Counted from the first letter of the stretch, positions 15,604 to 25,920 are shown. The stretch: 64,000 bases of DNA from Mucilaginibacter arboris (GCF_009754915.1 NZ_WPIK01000002.1:186001-250000); one strand, 5' to 3'. The notes: generated from the sequence alone by a model not told the origin. A program made the numbers and translations.

Positions 15604-18600
15604 ATGAATTTTTACAAGCTATTTTTATGCGGTAAAACCAACCGTATAAATAAAATCCTGTTCGTAATGAAACTCATTATAGTTATTTTAACCACAGCTA
15701 TATTGCAGGTAAGCGCCAGCAGTTTTGCTCAACGGGTAACTTTAAATGAAAAAAATGCCTCGATCAGTAAAATATTTAACCATATCAGGGAACAAACAGG
15801 ATATGATTTTTTTTACAACCTGAAACTGATCAAACAGGCCAAACCAGTATCTATTGATGTAAAAGATGCAGGTATAGATGAGGTGTTAAAAGCCTGTTTT
15901 CAGGGCCAGCCTTTTACTTATATCGTAAAAGAGAATGCAGTTATCATTAAAAACCGGGTTAAAGATTTATCGCAGGAAAGCGCTGCTGTTATACAAACGA
16001 TTACTGTTAGGGGTAGGGTATTAGATGAAAAAGGCCTTGGGCTGCCAGGGGCTACGGTAAAAGTAAAAGGAACTACACAGGGGACAGTTACAGACCAGAA
16101 CGGTGTTTTTAAATTAACCGATGTTGATGAAAATGCCATGTTGGTTGTATCCTTTATCGGATATAATCCTATAGAGGTCAAAGTAAACGATAAATTAGAA
16201 ATGACCATCACTTTATTACCGCACGCCAACTCTTTAAATGACGTTGTGGTAGTAGGTTTTGCTACTCAGAAGAAAATTGACCTTACCGGCGCAGTCGATC
16301 AGATTAGCGGTAAGGACTTACAAAACAGGCCATTAACAAATGTAGGGGACGCTTTGCAAGGCATGATGGCTAACCTTAACGTAACTACTAATTATGCCGG
16401 AGGAAGCCCTGACGCCACAAAAACCATAAACGTGCGCGGTTATACGGGTTTTAGCTCCTCCGGTGGTAATAACCTTGCCGGTCCGCTTATTCTTGTTGAT
16501 GGTGTAGAAACAAATATCAACAGCATCAATGTAAATGATATAGAAAGTATCAGTTTGTTAAAAGATGCTGCCTCTTCGGCCGCTTATGGCTCAAGGGCGC
16601 CTAATGGCGTTTTATTAATTACTACAAAGCAGGGTAAAAAAAATCAGCCCCTTAGGTTAAGTTATTCTAATAATTTTTCATACGCCCAGCCATTAAATGA
16701 ACCAACGATGGTGAATTCACTTGAATTTGCAAATACGATGGACGAGGCATATACCAATGCAGGTTTAGCGCCGCTGTTTACTGCTGATGCCCTTAAAAGG
16801 ATTAAAGCTTATATTCAGGATCCCCAAAACACCCCTACTAACGTTGCTGTTCCGGGCTCTGATGCTTATGCCCGGTATGACCCTGTATTTCCAAATTCAA
16901 ATAATGACTGGTTTAAAATTTATTTAAAAAAATGGTCTGCAAGCCAGCAGCATAACCTAAGTGTAGATGGCGGCAGTGATAAAATAACCTATTTTTTTGG
17001 GGTTGGCACTACAGATCATAACGGTTTGTATAATTACTTTAATGATAGTTATAAACGGGACAATTTCAGGGCAAATATTACTGCCGATGTTAATAAATAC
17101 GTTACCTTCAGCTTAAAAACCTCCTATTCGCAGGAAAACATTTATTCTCCTTATAACGGAGGAACAAGCACAGGCGGCGACTGGTTCCATCAACTGGCCA
17201 GAATATGGCCAACAGTAGCCTTAATTGATCCTAACGGTGGCTACGAATTTGCATCTTACGTGCATCAGATAGAACAAGGCGGTAGCAATACTAGCCGTAC
17301 CAACAATAGTCGGATAAGCGGTGATATTACCATTAAGCCATTGCCTGGCTGGAATATCACCGGTCATTATAATTATGATTACAACAATTACAACATCTTA
17401 TCCTCTGTTTTACCTTTTACCTATGCAGTACCGAGTAACCCTGAATTTCTTAGCACTACCATATCCTCTGTCAGCCAAACATACTCCGCTACCAATTATT
17501 ATAATTATAATCTTTTTAGCAGTTATGAGAAACAAATAGGGGGCCATTATTTTAAAGTATTGCTGGGCGAGCAGACGGAGAAGAAGACCTATTCCAATTT
17601 AACAGGAACAAACCAGTATTTGTATAGCATAACAGAACCATCACTTGCACTTACCAGTGGTACAACACCTTCTACCACAGATTTAGGTGGTTATAGCTGG
17701 GCTACAAACAGTATAATTGGCAGGATTAACTATAATTATAAAGAAAAGTACCTGGTTGAAGGCAATGCAAGCTATATGGGAACTTCCTTATTTCCTATTA
17801 ATACACGATATCATTTATTTACTTCAGCATCAGCAGGATGGAATGTTTCCAGGGAAGATTTTTTTAAACCTCTTTTAAAGGCTATAAATAATCTAAAATT
17901 CAGGGCTTCCTACGGAGGGCTGGGCGATATTTCCCAATTTCTTAACAGCGGAAATTATTACCCGTACCTCAGTAATTTGCGCACCGGATCATCTACAAGC
18001 AGCCAATGGATATTTACACCTGCAACCGGCGGACGTTTGCCTTATGTTGCCAACCCAAGCCAGTTGGTAAGCCCTACACTTACCTGGGCAAAGCCTTCGG
18101 AACTTGATTTGGGTGTAGATGTGGATTTCCTGACTGATTTTAGCGCTACTTTTGATTGGTACAATAAAAATATAACCGACCAGTTTGGCCCTCCAAATAC
18201 ATATCCTGCCCCGTTAGGGGTTACCCCGCCGACAGTAAACAGTGCTGCATCCAGAACTATCGGATGGGACATGACGGCCTCTTGGAAGCACCGTGTAGGT
18301 GAAGTAAATTTAATGGCAAGGGCAACCTTATCTCATTATGCCGGAAAAATAACTAAATATACCGGAAATCCTCAAAGCCTCATCACCCAGCCTTATGTAG
18401 GCGAACCAATGGGCGCTATATGGGGATTTAAAACGGTAGGTAAATTTCAGACTCAGGCACAAGTTAACAGTGCCCCAAGTCAAACTGCCATTAATGCCAC
18501 CGGTTATCTGCCTGGCGATATCCAGTATGCTGATCTTAACCACGACGGAAAGATCACTTATGGAAGTAATACTGTTAGCAATCCGGGCGACAGAACCATT

Positions 18601-19107
18601 ATCGGCAACAGCACCCCTAAGTACTTATATGGTTTTACTACCAGCGCTAACTGGAAAGGAATTGATCTCGTTGTCTTTATTCAAGGGCAGGGACATGCTG
18701 ATTATATGCCAAGTAACAATTATTTCTGGGGAATCACTTCAGAATACCAGAGTACGGTAACCCCGAAGTTAGCCGACAGGTGGTCGCCTACCAATCCTGA
18801 TGGTTATTTCCCACGAATAGATATTAATAATGGTGCAGGTAAAAATCAAATCCCCCAATCCGGATATTTGTTAAATGCGGCTTATACCCGGTTAAAAAAT
18901 GTTCAGTTAAGTTATACTATCCCGGATCAGCTTACCAAAAAATTCCATGTATATCAGCTTAGATTATATACAAGTATTGAAAATGCACTGACCTTTTCGG
19001 GCGCATTTGCACATCAGTATGTAGATCCCGAACTATTGCAGTCGGATGAAAAAATTTATCCTTTACAACGAACCTACTCTTTTGGTTTGCAAATGAATAT
19101 TAAATAA
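15604..19107 (+). CDS. SusC-like TonB-dependent receptor with STN domain
   Basis: An outer-membrane glycan importer of 1167 residues. After a signal peptide (ending near SSFAQ; an internal start at 15667 is possible) come a secretin/TonB N-terminal (STN) signalling domain (about 45-120), a carboxypeptidase-D-like repeat (VRGRVLDEKGLGLPGATVKV), a TonB box (DVVVVGFATQKK), a plug (LVDGVETNINSINVNDIESI) and a 22-strand barrel. The STN domain implies control by the FecR/ECF pair upstream. It is followed by SusD after 17 bp. A paralogue with the same layout lies at 59756. The substrate is not readable from sequence; the following genes suggest a fucosylated, sulfated glycan. Confidence 0.95.
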   Translation: MNFYKLFLCGKTNRINKILFVMKLIIVILTTAILQVSASSFAQRVTLNEKNASISKIFNHIREQTGYDFFYNLKLIKQAKPVSIDVKDAGIDEVLKACFQGQPFTYIVKENAVIIKNRVKDLSQESAAVIQTITVRGRVLDEKGLGLPGATVKVKGTTQGTVTDQNGVFKLTDVDENAMLVVSFIGYNPIEVKVNDKLEMTITLLPHANSLNDVVVVGFATQKKIDLTGAVDQISGKDLQNRPLTNVGDALQGMMANLNVTTNYAGGSPDATKTINVRGYTGFSSSGGNNLAGPLILVDGVETNINSINVNDIESISLLKDAASSAAYGSRAPNGVLLITTKQGKKNQPLRLSYSNNFSYAQPLNEPTMVNSLEFANTMDEAYTNAGLAPLFTADALKRIKAYIQDPQNTPTNVAVPGSDAYARYDPVFPNSNNDWFKIYLKKWSASQQHNLSVDGGSDKITYFFGVGTTDHNGLYNYFNDSYKRDNFRANITADVNKYVTFSLKTSYSQENIYSPYNGGTSTGGDWFHQLARIWPTVALIDPNGGYEFASYVHQIEQGGSNTSRTNNSRISGDITIKPLPGWNITGHYNYDYNNYNILSSVLPFTYAVPSNPEFLSTTISSVSQTYSATNYYNYNLFSSYEKQIGGHYFKVLLGEQTEKKTYSNLTGTNQYLYSITEPSLALTSGTTPSTTDLGGYSWATNSIIGRINYNYKEKYLVEGNASYMGTSLFPINTRYHLFTSASAGWNVSREDFFKPLLKAINNLKFRASYGGLGDISQFLNSGNYYPYLSNLRTGSSTSSQWIFTPATGGRLPYVANPSQLVSPTLTWAKPSELDLGVDVDFLTDFSATFDWYNKNITDQFGPPNTYPAPLGVTPPTVNSAASRTIGWDMTASWKHRVGEVNLMARATLSHYAGKITKYTGNPQSLITQPYVGEPMGAIWGFKTVGKFQTQAQVNSAPSQTAINATGYLPGDIQYADLNHDGKITYGSNTVSNPGDRTIIGNSTPKYLYGFTTSANWKGIDLVVFIQGQGHADYMPSNNYFWGITSEYQSTVTPKLADRWSPTNPDGYFPRIDINNGAGKNQIPQSGYLLNAAYTRLKNVQLSYTIPDQLTKKFHVYQLRLYTSIENALTFSGAFAHQYVDPELLQSDEKIYPLQRTYSFGLQMNIK

Positions 19108-19124
19108 TATTAAAGACTTGAGAT

Positions 19125-20897
19125 ATGAAACCGAGACAAATTGTATATCTGTATTCCATGATTTGCTTACTGGCAATTGCTTCCTGTAAAAAAAATGATT
19201 TGTTGAACCAATTGCCGCCAACTTCGCTTGCAGAAGCCTCTTACTGGCATACTACAAATGATTTACAGAATTACATGAATAATCTCTATGGCGTTGATGG
19301 TATTTTTCCTCATTACCTGGGTTATAATAACTTAGGCATCTATAGTGTTGATGACAATAGCGATAATATGGTGCCACAAACGGTTAATGCACGGTTAAAC
19401 GGCCAGTTAACAGTTGCAGGTAACGGTGGCTATGCGGATTGGACAAATATCCGTAATGTAAATTATTTCCTGGCGAATTATAAAAAAGTTACTGCATCGG
19501 CAAGCAGTGTTGCACCTTACCTTGGCGAAGCCTATTTTTTCAGGGCTATTTTGTATTTTCAGGCAGTTCAGAACCGTGGTGCTATGCCCTGGATAAATAA
19601 ACCCTTGGACCTTACCGATACGGCTTTGATAAATGCCCCAAGGCTTTCAAGAGATATAGTAGTAGATTCAATAGTAAATGATCTGAATAAAGCAATCGCC
19701 TATCTGCCAACTAAAAGCAGTGCCCAAACACAGCGTTTATATAAAGAATATGCGGAAGGATATAAAGCAAGGGTGTGTTTATATGAAGGTACTTGGGAGA
19801 AATATCATGCTGGTGATGTTTTTGGTGTTGCCGGCCAAAATGGCGCTAACTTTTTACAAATGGCCGCTGATGCCGCCAACCTGGTAATTACTTCAGGAAT
19901 TTATCAACTGGATAATGTAGGTGTACCTAACGGTTATTTTAATTTATTTAATCAAACAGACTATAGCAGTAGTAAAGAAATAATGTTTTGGGGCGCCTAT
20001 AACCAGCAGGCTAACATTACAACCGACTGGCAGAATTATTACCAGTTTGGTTCTTCCGGTACAAATTCTGATGGTATATCAAAAAGCTTAGTGGATGATT
20101 ATTTGTGTAATGATGGCAATCCGATCAGTATAAGTCGTAATTATCAGGGAGATGATTCGCTTGCGCATGTTTTAAAAAACCGGGACCCAAGATTAAGGCA
20201 AATCGTTTTCTTTTATGGCGATACGGTGATATCCAATATGCCAGGGGCTAATCCGATTAAAAGATTTACTTACCCCGCGCTCGTTTCCGGTACCCCATGT
20301 ACTACCGGTTATCAGATCAGAAAAGGGCTTAGTACAGATTTTTTTCAGGATGTTCATAATGGGCCAGGAGGTACAACAGGAACTATTTATATGCGTTATG
20401 CGGAGATCTTACTTACTTATGCAGAAGCGCGTGCAGAATTGGGTTTGATAAACCAAAATGACGTAGATATAACCATTAATAAACTAAGAGACCGGGTGAA
20501 AATGCCGCATTTAAATATAGGTAATATCATTCCTGATCCAAAATGGGCATTTCCGCAACTTTCTCCTGTTATTAATGAGGTCCGCCGCGAACGCCGCGTA
20601 GAATTAGCTTGCGAAGGTTACCGGCTTAATGATATATGCAGATGGGCTGCTGCACCTGTCCTTATTGTAGGCAAGCAACCTTTAGGCGCTATGGCAAAAC
20701 AATTTTTAACAGTTATTCCATCTCTCGTTGTTGGTAAGAATATATATGTTAACCCACAAGGTTACATTCAACCCTATACAAATGTAAGCAGCATGGCAAA
20801 CGGTTATAACTTTAATGTGAACAGGGATTACCTTTTGCCAATTACTTTGCAGGAAACAACAGTGAACCCTAAAATAAAACAAAACCCTGGTTGGTAA
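19125..20897 (+). CDS. SusD-like surface glycan-binding lipoprotein
   Basis: A 590-residue RagB/SusD family lipoprotein with a lipobox ending in C21 (LLAIASCKK). It shows the TPR-type N-terminal half (GEAYFFRAILYFQAVQNRG) and the SusD C-terminal signature, RRERRVELACEGYRLNDICRW and the terminal QNPGW. It caps the SusC barrel and captures oligosaccharides. It resembles the truncated SusD at 63316 (YEGTWEKYH versus YEATWEKYH), so the first and last Sus pairs of the window are paralogous systems. Confidence 0.95.
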   Translation: MKPRQIVYLYSMICLLAIASCKKNDLLNQLPPTSLAEASYWHTTNDLQNYMNNLYGVDGIFPHYLGYNNLGIYSVDDNSDNMVPQTVNARLNGQLTVAGNGGYADWTNIRNVNYFLANYKKVTASASSVAPYLGEAYFFRAILYFQAVQNRGAMPWINKPLDLTDTALINAPRLSRDIVVDSIVNDLNKAIAYLPTKSSAQTQRLYKEYAEGYKARVCLYEGTWEKYHAGDVFGVAGQNGANFLQMAADAANLVITSGIYQLDNVGVPNGYFNLFNQTDYSSSKEIMFWGAYNQQANITTDWQNYYQFGSSGTNSDGISKSLVDDYLCNDGNPISISRNYQGDDSLAHVLKNRDPRLRQIVFFYGDTVISNMPGANPIKRFTYPALVSGTPCTTGYQIRKGLSTDFFQDVHNGPGGTTGTIYMRYAEILLTYAEARAELGLINQNDVDITINKLRDRVKMPHLNIGNIIPDPKWAFPQLSPVINEVRRERRVELACEGYRLNDICRWAAAPVLIVGKQPLGAMAKQFLTVIPSLVVGKNIYVNPQGYIQPYTNVSSMANGYNFNVNRDYLLPITLQETTVNPKIKQNPGW

Positions 20898-20926
20898 TAG
20901 ATCAGCAACAGGTAATAAAGATGTTT

Positions 20927-20956
20927 AACAGCGCATCTATAGGATGCGCTGTTTTT
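20927..20956 (+). terminator. Intrinsic terminator after SusD
   Basis: An 11-bp stem (AACAGCGCATC pairing with GATGCGCTGTT) with a 5-nt loop runs into five T. It lies 29 bp after the SusD stop and 15 bp before the GH29 start, so GH29 is probably transcribed at a lower level or from its own start. Confidence 0.8.
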
Positions 20957-20970
20957 ATTAAATAGTGAGC

Positions 20971-22380
20971 ATGAAAAAAAGCTTTTACTATACACGGATA
21001 TTTAAATTTATCGCAGTATGGTTAATGTTGGCAGAAACTTCTTTAGCGCAGGTTAAAGAAGTTCCGAAACCAAATAACCGGCAATTAGCCTGGCAGCAAG
21101 CTGAATTTGGAGTGCTGCTCAGTTACGACCTTCATGTGTTTGATACAACAAGATACATTCAGGCAAGTAACAGGATTACGCCTATCGCTGATTATAATAT
21201 TTTTAACCCCAAACAACTGGATATGGAGCAATGGGTTAGGGCAGCAAAAGCTGCAGGTGCAAAATTTGCCGTGTTTACCGCTACGCACGAAACCGGTTTC
21301 GCCATGTTTCAATCTGATGTAAATCCATACAGTTTAAAAGCGCTAAAATGGAGAGATGGAAAGGCAGACCTGGTAAGGGAATTTGTTAATGCCTGCCGAA
21401 AATACGATATAAAACCAGGTATTTACCTGGGCATACGCTGGAACTCTTTTTTAGGGGTGCATGATTTTAAGGTTGATGGCGCAGGCGAAATGCAGAAACA
21501 GCGGCAAAAGTATTACAACACCATGGTGGAAGGAATGGTAAAAGAAATTTGTACAAAATATGGTCAGCTGTTTGAAATATGGTTTGATGGCGGGGCCAGC
21601 AGTCCCGAAAAAGGGGCACCGGATGTTTTACCCATCGTTAAAAAATATCAGCCGGATTGCTTGTTCTATCATAACGATCAATTAGCAGAAGCACGTTGGG
21701 GAGGTTCAGAAAGCGGAACTGTGGGTTATCCTTGTTGGGCAACTTTTCCTTATCATTTTACCGGAAGCGGTGAAAGTGCAATCCCCGGCATTTCGGCAAA
21801 TGGTTATGCTTTGTTAAAAAACGGAGATCCCGAAGGAAAGTATTGGGTGCCGGCAATGGCAGACGTTCCGTTAAGAGGCTATAACGGAAGACATGAATGG
21901 TTTTGGGAACCAGGCGACGAAAGCCATATATTTCCATTAAATAATTTGGTGGAAATGTATTACAAGTCGGTTGGAAGAAATGCTACACTAATTTTAGGCT
22001 TAACACCAGACAACAGAGGTTTATTACCTCAGGCAGATGTGCAGCGTTTAAAAGAATTTGGGACCGAGATAAAATGTCTTTTTGAAAACCCGATTGCAGA
22101 AAAATCCGGATCAGGTACATTGATCACCATAAAATTAGATAAACCTGTGGATATGGATCAGATCGTAATTGCTGAAGATATAACCCAAGGGGAAAGGATA
22201 CGCTCTTATGAGGTAGAAGCTAATTTAAGCGGCAAGTGGCAAAGCGTATGCAACGGCCAGTCTATAGGCAATAAAAGAATACAAACATTTAAAACGGTAA
22301 ACACCAATCAGATCAGGTTGAGGATCATCAAAAGCGATGCCCGGCCGGTTGTAAAACTGTTTCAGGTTTTTAAAATTTAA
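20971..22380 (+). CDS. GH29 alpha-L-fucosidase
   Basis: An exported fucosidase of 469 residues starting at ATG 20971; a GTG 6 bp upstream is less likely because the signal peptide begins MKKSFYYT and ends at SLAQ. The GH29 barrel shows FAVFTATHETGFAMF, KPGIYLGIRWNS and the nucleophile motif EIWFDGGASS with D206. The C-terminal 90 residues look like a galactose-binding (F5/8-type) beta domain. The compact form suggests the GH29-B type that favours alpha-1,3/1,4 fucose, but that is inference. It sits between SusCD and a sulfatase, consistent with a fucosylated sulfated glycan. Confidence 0.85.
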   Translation: MKKSFYYTRIFKFIAVWLMLAETSLAQVKEVPKPNNRQLAWQQAEFGVLLSYDLHVFDTTRYIQASNRITPIADYNIFNPKQLDMEQWVRAAKAAGAKFAVFTATHETGFAMFQSDVNPYSLKALKWRDGKADLVREFVNACRKYDIKPGIYLGIRWNSFLGVHDFKVDGAGEMQKQRQKYYNTMVEGMVKEICTKYGQLFEIWFDGGASSPEKGAPDVLPIVKKYQPDCLFYHNDQLAEARWGGSESGTVGYPCWATFPYHFTGSGESAIPGISANGYALLKNGDPEGKYWVPAMADVPLRGYNGRHEWFWEPGDESHIFPLNNLVEMYYKSVGRNATLILGLTPDNRGLLPQADVQRLKEFGTEIKCLFENPIAEKSGSGTLITIKLDKPVDMDQIVIAEDITQGERIRSYEVEANLSGKWQSVCNGQSIGNKRIQTFKTVNTNQIRLRIIKSDARPVVKLFQVFKI

Positions 22381-22381
22381 G

Positions 22382-22404
22382 ATGCTTCTTTTATCACCTA
22401 AAAA
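22382..22404. repeat. Solitary left arm of the repeat family
   Basis: A complete arm starting one base after the GH29 stop codon. It is followed by CTTGTTTAGATTTTG, the left outer arm of the full element at 22441. It may act as part of the 3' end of the GH29 message. Confidence 0.75.
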
Positions 22405-22440
22405 TTAAAGCTTGTTTAGATTTTGTTTAATCTGTTTCAC

Positions 22441-22535
22441 ATGCTTCTTTTATCACCTAAAAATTGATCCATTCACCTGTTTCTTTTATCCGCAGAAAAA
22501 ATAAAAAACGAATTTTATAACGATAAAAGAAGCAT
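22441..22535. repeat. Paired inverted-repeat element (95 bp)
   Basis: Left arm ATGCTTCTTTTATCACC at 22441 and right arm ATAACGATAAAAGAAGCAT ending 22535. The A/T-rich core is divergent. The element ends 36 bp before the sulfatase start codon, so it lies in the promoter or 5' leader. Confidence 0.83.
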
Positions 22536-22571
22536 GTATCCGGAAAATATGATCCTTAATTAGTAAACCAC

Positions 22572-24134
22572 ATGAAAACAATAATATTAAAAAGTGCTTT
22601 GGCTGCCTTTTTATCAGCAACAGCACTTACTTCTGTAAATGCCCAGCTCAAGTTGGAAGTGCAGCCTGCAAAGCCCAATATCATCGTATTTCTGGTGGAT
22701 GATATGGGCTGGCAGGATACTTCGGTTCCTTTTTGGGACAGTGTTACCAATGCCAACCGAAAATTTCATACCCCGAATATGGAGCAGTTTGCGGCAACTT
22801 CCATAAAATTTACCCAGGCTTATGCAAACTCCATTTGCACGCCATCCAGGGTAAGCCTTTTATCTGGAATGAATGCAGCCCGCCACCGGGTAACCAACTG
22901 GACGGCCTTTAAAGATAAACCGGTAGATTATAACGATGATAAATTAATGGTCCCGCAATGGAACGTTAATGGTTTATCGCCTGTGCCAGGCGACCCGAGA
23001 AGTGTGTATGTTACCACTTTGCCCCAGATCCTGAAAAACAATGGCTATTACACTATTCAATGCGGAAAGGCACACTTTGGCGCTTACGGAACAGTGGGTG
23101 CAGACCCTTTAAAGCTGGGTTTTGTAAAAAATATCGGCGGGAGCGCTGCCGGCAATCCGGCATCTTATTTAGCGGAAGATGATTTTGGCTATAATCCCGA
23201 AAAATTTATATTGCAGGCGGATATCCCAAATATGAAAAAGTACTGGCATACCAACACTTTTTTAACAGAAGATTTAACAAAAGAGGCCGAATTGGCCATG
23301 GATACAGCACAGATGAAAAAGAAACCTTTTTTTCTGTACATGGCCCATTATGCCGTGCACCTGCCATATAATGCCGATCAGCGCTTTGTGCAAAAATATC
23401 TTGATGAAGGGCTTACTAAACCTGAAGCCGCTTATGCTGCGCTTGTAGAAGGCATGGACAAAAGCCTGGGCGATTTGATGAAGTATTTAGATCAGCATAA
23501 CCTTACTCAAAACACGATCATTATCTTTATGTCAGACAATGGCGGGTTCTCTCATCCTCCCCGCCAGGGAAATGACAATACCCAAAATTACCCTTTGCGT
23601 GGCGGAAAGGGCTCGCTCTATGAAGGCGGTGTGCGGGAACCCATGATGGTGCGCTGGCCCGGGGTAACAAAGGCTGGCAGTATCTGTAAACAATATGTCC
23701 ATATCGAAGATTTTTATCCTACTTTAATAGAAATGGCCGACATTAAACGCTATCAAACCGTACAAACGGTAGATGGCGAAAGTATAGTCCCTTATTTAAA
23801 AAACCCCAAAAAAAGTGACCCTGAACGGGTGCTGGTCTGGAACTTTCCTAACAATTGGACAGGCGGAAACCTGGGCGATGACAATGCCTGGATGACATCC
23901 ATCAGGCAAGGCGATTGGAAACTGATTTATTTCGAAAAATACGGCAGGCTGGAACTGTACAACCTGCGGGATGATATTAAAGAGGCACATGACCTGGCAA
24001 AAAAACGTCCTGCGGAAACAAAATTATTAGCCAAGCTTTTAACCCAAAAATTAAAGCTTTATAATGCCCAGCTACCCGTTGATAAATTAACCGGAAAGCC
24101 TGTGCCCATGCCTGATGAAATTGTTGGCCTTTAA
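22572..24134 (+). CDS. Type I sulfatase (Cys-type)
   Basis: A periplasmic arylsulfatase-family enzyme of 520 residues with a signal peptide ending at VNAQ. Metal ligands appear in FLVDDMGWQD and SDNGGFSHP. The formylglycine site is C89 in ICTPSRVSLLSG, matching C-x-P-S-R, so it needs oxidation of this Cys. The FGE encoded at 24447 is the obvious maturase. It would desulfate a sugar of the glycan imported by the Sus system upstream. The S1 subfamily is not assigned. Confidence 0.92.
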   Translation: MKTIILKSALAAFLSATALTSVNAQLKLEVQPAKPNIIVFLVDDMGWQDTSVPFWDSVTNANRKFHTPNMEQFAATSIKFTQAYANSICTPSRVSLLSGMNAARHRVTNWTAFKDKPVDYNDDKLMVPQWNVNGLSPVPGDPRSVYVTTLPQILKNNGYYTIQCGKAHFGAYGTVGADPLKLGFVKNIGGSAAGNPASYLAEDDFGYNPEKFILQADIPNMKKYWHTNTFLTEDLTKEAELAMDTAQMKKKPFFLYMAHYAVHLPYNADQRFVQKYLDEGLTKPEAAYAALVEGMDKSLGDLMKYLDQHNLTQNTIIIFMSDNGGFSHPPRQGNDNTQNYPLRGGKGSLYEGGVREPMMVRWPGVTKAGSICKQYVHIEDFYPTLIEMADIKRYQTVQTVDGESIVPYLKNPKKSDPERVLVWNFPNNWTGGNLGDDNAWMTSIRQGDWKLIYFEKYGRLELYNLRDDIKEAHDLAKKRPAETKLLAKLLTQKLKLYNAQLPVDKLTGKPVPMPDEIVGL

Positions 24135-24210
24135 GGGGCAGGCAAGCTAATCTGCTAAAACCGAAAATCACCTTCCTGTAATATTCCGTCAGGCAGCTGG
24201 TTTGTTTAAT

Positions 24211-24296
24211 CCTCTTTTATCAATTTAAAAAAATACTTTCAGGGTTTGGATCTATATGAAATTTAAATACCAGATTTATGTTGATAAAAGAAGCAT
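24211..24296. repeat. Degenerate paired element
   Basis: A weak left arm (CCTCTTTTATCAATTTAAAA, 24211) faces a better right arm (TTATGTTGATAAAAGAAGCAT, given as TTATGTTGATAAAAG and AAGCAT, ending 24296). The right flank has ATATAAATTTAAACAGGCCC, the usual outer arm. The rest of the 312-bp gap 24135-24446 has no ORF or terminator that I can support. Confidence 0.6.
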
Positions 24297-24446
24297 TTTA
24301 GATTTTTTGATATAAATTTAAACAGGCCCTGAAGGGATAATATTGGTTTTTAAAAGAATGATATTAAATTTGAGCGTACAACGTGCAATTAATGCAACCC
24401 ACTCTCCCGGGCCTGGTGTAATATTAGTTCAATCCATATTTATAAA

Positions 24447-25589
24447 ATGAAATTCAAATTCTTATTAATCAGCCTTTTTGTACCGCTGCTGTTTTGTGGA
24501 TGTAAACAAAAAACTTCTACTGCAACTGCCCATGCCAACGTTTTACCGGCGTTATCAAAAAAGGCCATTTGTTGCGAATCGAATATTCCATCACGTTTTC
24601 CCTCCCTAAATAGTTCTAAAAATTCTGTAACACAGGCGCTCGGAACATCTTCTCATGCAGGGATGGTTTGGATCAGGCCGGGTATTTATATGATGGGAGG
24701 AGATAATAACCAGGCTGCGCCGGATGAGTTTCCTAAGCATAAAACTTCTGTAAAAGGTTTTTGGATGGATGAAACAGAAGTTACCAACGCCCAGTTTGCC
24801 AAATTTGTAGCGGCTACAGGTTACGTTACTACCGCAGAACGTAAGCCCGACTGGAATGAACTTAAAAAGCAATTGCCTCCCGGTACCCCGAAACCAGACG
24901 ACAGTGTACTGGTTGCCGCTTCGCTTGTGTTTGACCCACCAAACCATGCAGTTGACTTAAATGATTACAGCCACTGGTGGGCATGGAAAAAAGGGGCCGA
25001 CTGGAAGCACCCTCATGGACCGGGCAGCAGTATCAAAGGAAAAGATAATTACCCGGTTGTACACGTTTCCTGGTATGATGCGGTTGCCTATTGCAAGTGG
25101 GCAAACAAACGCCTGCCTACAGAAGCAGAATGGGAATGGGCAGCACGCGGCGGTTTGCAAAATAAGGTCTATCCATGGGGCAATGAGCAGGTTGATGCGG
25201 GTAAACCTAAAGCAAATACCTGGCAGGGGCATTTTCCTGACAAAAATACGATGAAGGATAAATTTTATAGCCTGGCGCCTGTTGCCTCTTTTGCTGCAAA
25301 CGGCTATGGCTTATATGATATGGCTGGCAATGTTTGGGAGTGGTGCTCCGATTATTACAATAACAAATATTATGAAAGTGTAGCCAGTGCAAACGGTGTT
25401 AAAAATCCGCAAGGGCCAGATAAAAGTTATGATCCTGAAGATCCTTACGCCAAAAAACGGGTAATAAGGGGAGGGTCTTTTTTATGTAATGATAGTTATT
25501 GCTCTGGTTACAGGGTATCCCGAAGGATGAAAAGTACAGAAGACAGCGGCATGGAGCACTTAGGTTTTAGATGTATCCAGGACAATTAG
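24447..25589 (+). CDS. Formylglycine-generating enzyme (SUMF1-type)
   Basis: A 380-residue FGE-sulfatase-domain protein with a lipoprotein-like signal (LLFCGCK). The domain starts at MVWIRPGIYMMGGDNNQAAPDE and contains MDETEVTNAQFAKFV, WYDAVAYCKWANKRLPTEAE and GNVWEWCSDYY. Both catalytic Cys of genuine FGEs are present: C347 and C352 in RGGSFLCNDSYCSGYRVSRR, aligning with human C336/C341. It should oxidise the C-x-P-S-R cysteine of the sulfatases here, probably after export. Many FGE-fold proteins lack this pair, so the maturase role is well supported. Confidence 0.9.
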   Translation: MKFKFLLISLFVPLLFCGCKQKTSTATAHANVLPALSKKAICCESNIPSRFPSLNSSKNSVTQALGTSSHAGMVWIRPGIYMMGGDNNQAAPDEFPKHKTSVKGFWMDETEVTNAQFAKFVAATGYVTTAERKPDWNELKKQLPPGTPKPDDSVLVAASLVFDPPNHAVDLNDYSHWWAWKKGADWKHPHGPGSSIKGKDNYPVVHVSWYDAVAYCKWANKRLPTEAEWEWAARGGLQNKVYPWGNEQVDAGKPKANTWQGHFPDKNTMKDKFYSLAPVASFAANGYGLYDMAGNVWEWCSDYYNNKYYESVASANGVKNPQGPDKSYDPEDPYAKKRVIRGGSFLCNDSYCSGYRVSRRMKSTEDSGMEHLGFRCIQDN

Positions 25590-25660
25590 TTTAATTAACC
25601 CAGGTTTTTGGGTTAGGTACTTGTTTAAACTTTTCCCGATCAACAACAATCAATTAGTTA

Positions 25661-25752
25661 ATGCTTCTTTTACCGGGTAAAACTGGTGTTGCATTTATTT
25701 AAACAGATCAAAAAGAAACGATGCTTAAATTTTTAGGTGATAAAAGAAGCAT
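25661..25752. repeat. Paired inverted-repeat element, type B core reversed
   Basis: Left arm ATGCTTCTTTTACCGGGTAA (25661) and a perfect right arm 25730-25752. The core ACTGGTGTTGCATTTATTT is the reverse complement of the type B core. GTTTAAACAACTTC at 25783 is the outer arm. The remainder of the gap 25590-25920 is A/T-rich with no other supportable feature. Confidence 0.8.
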
Positions 25753-25920
25753 CAGCCTAAAAAAAGAAAACCAGGAAAAAAGTTTAAACAACTTCATAGC
25801 TTACTGAAAGTAAAAAATAGAGATGTTAACCAATTATTACCCTTACTTAAACTAATTATTACCCTCTCCAATGGGTTTATCGATCTTAATTTCGTTTGAG
25901 TTTATACTATAAGACAGGTA

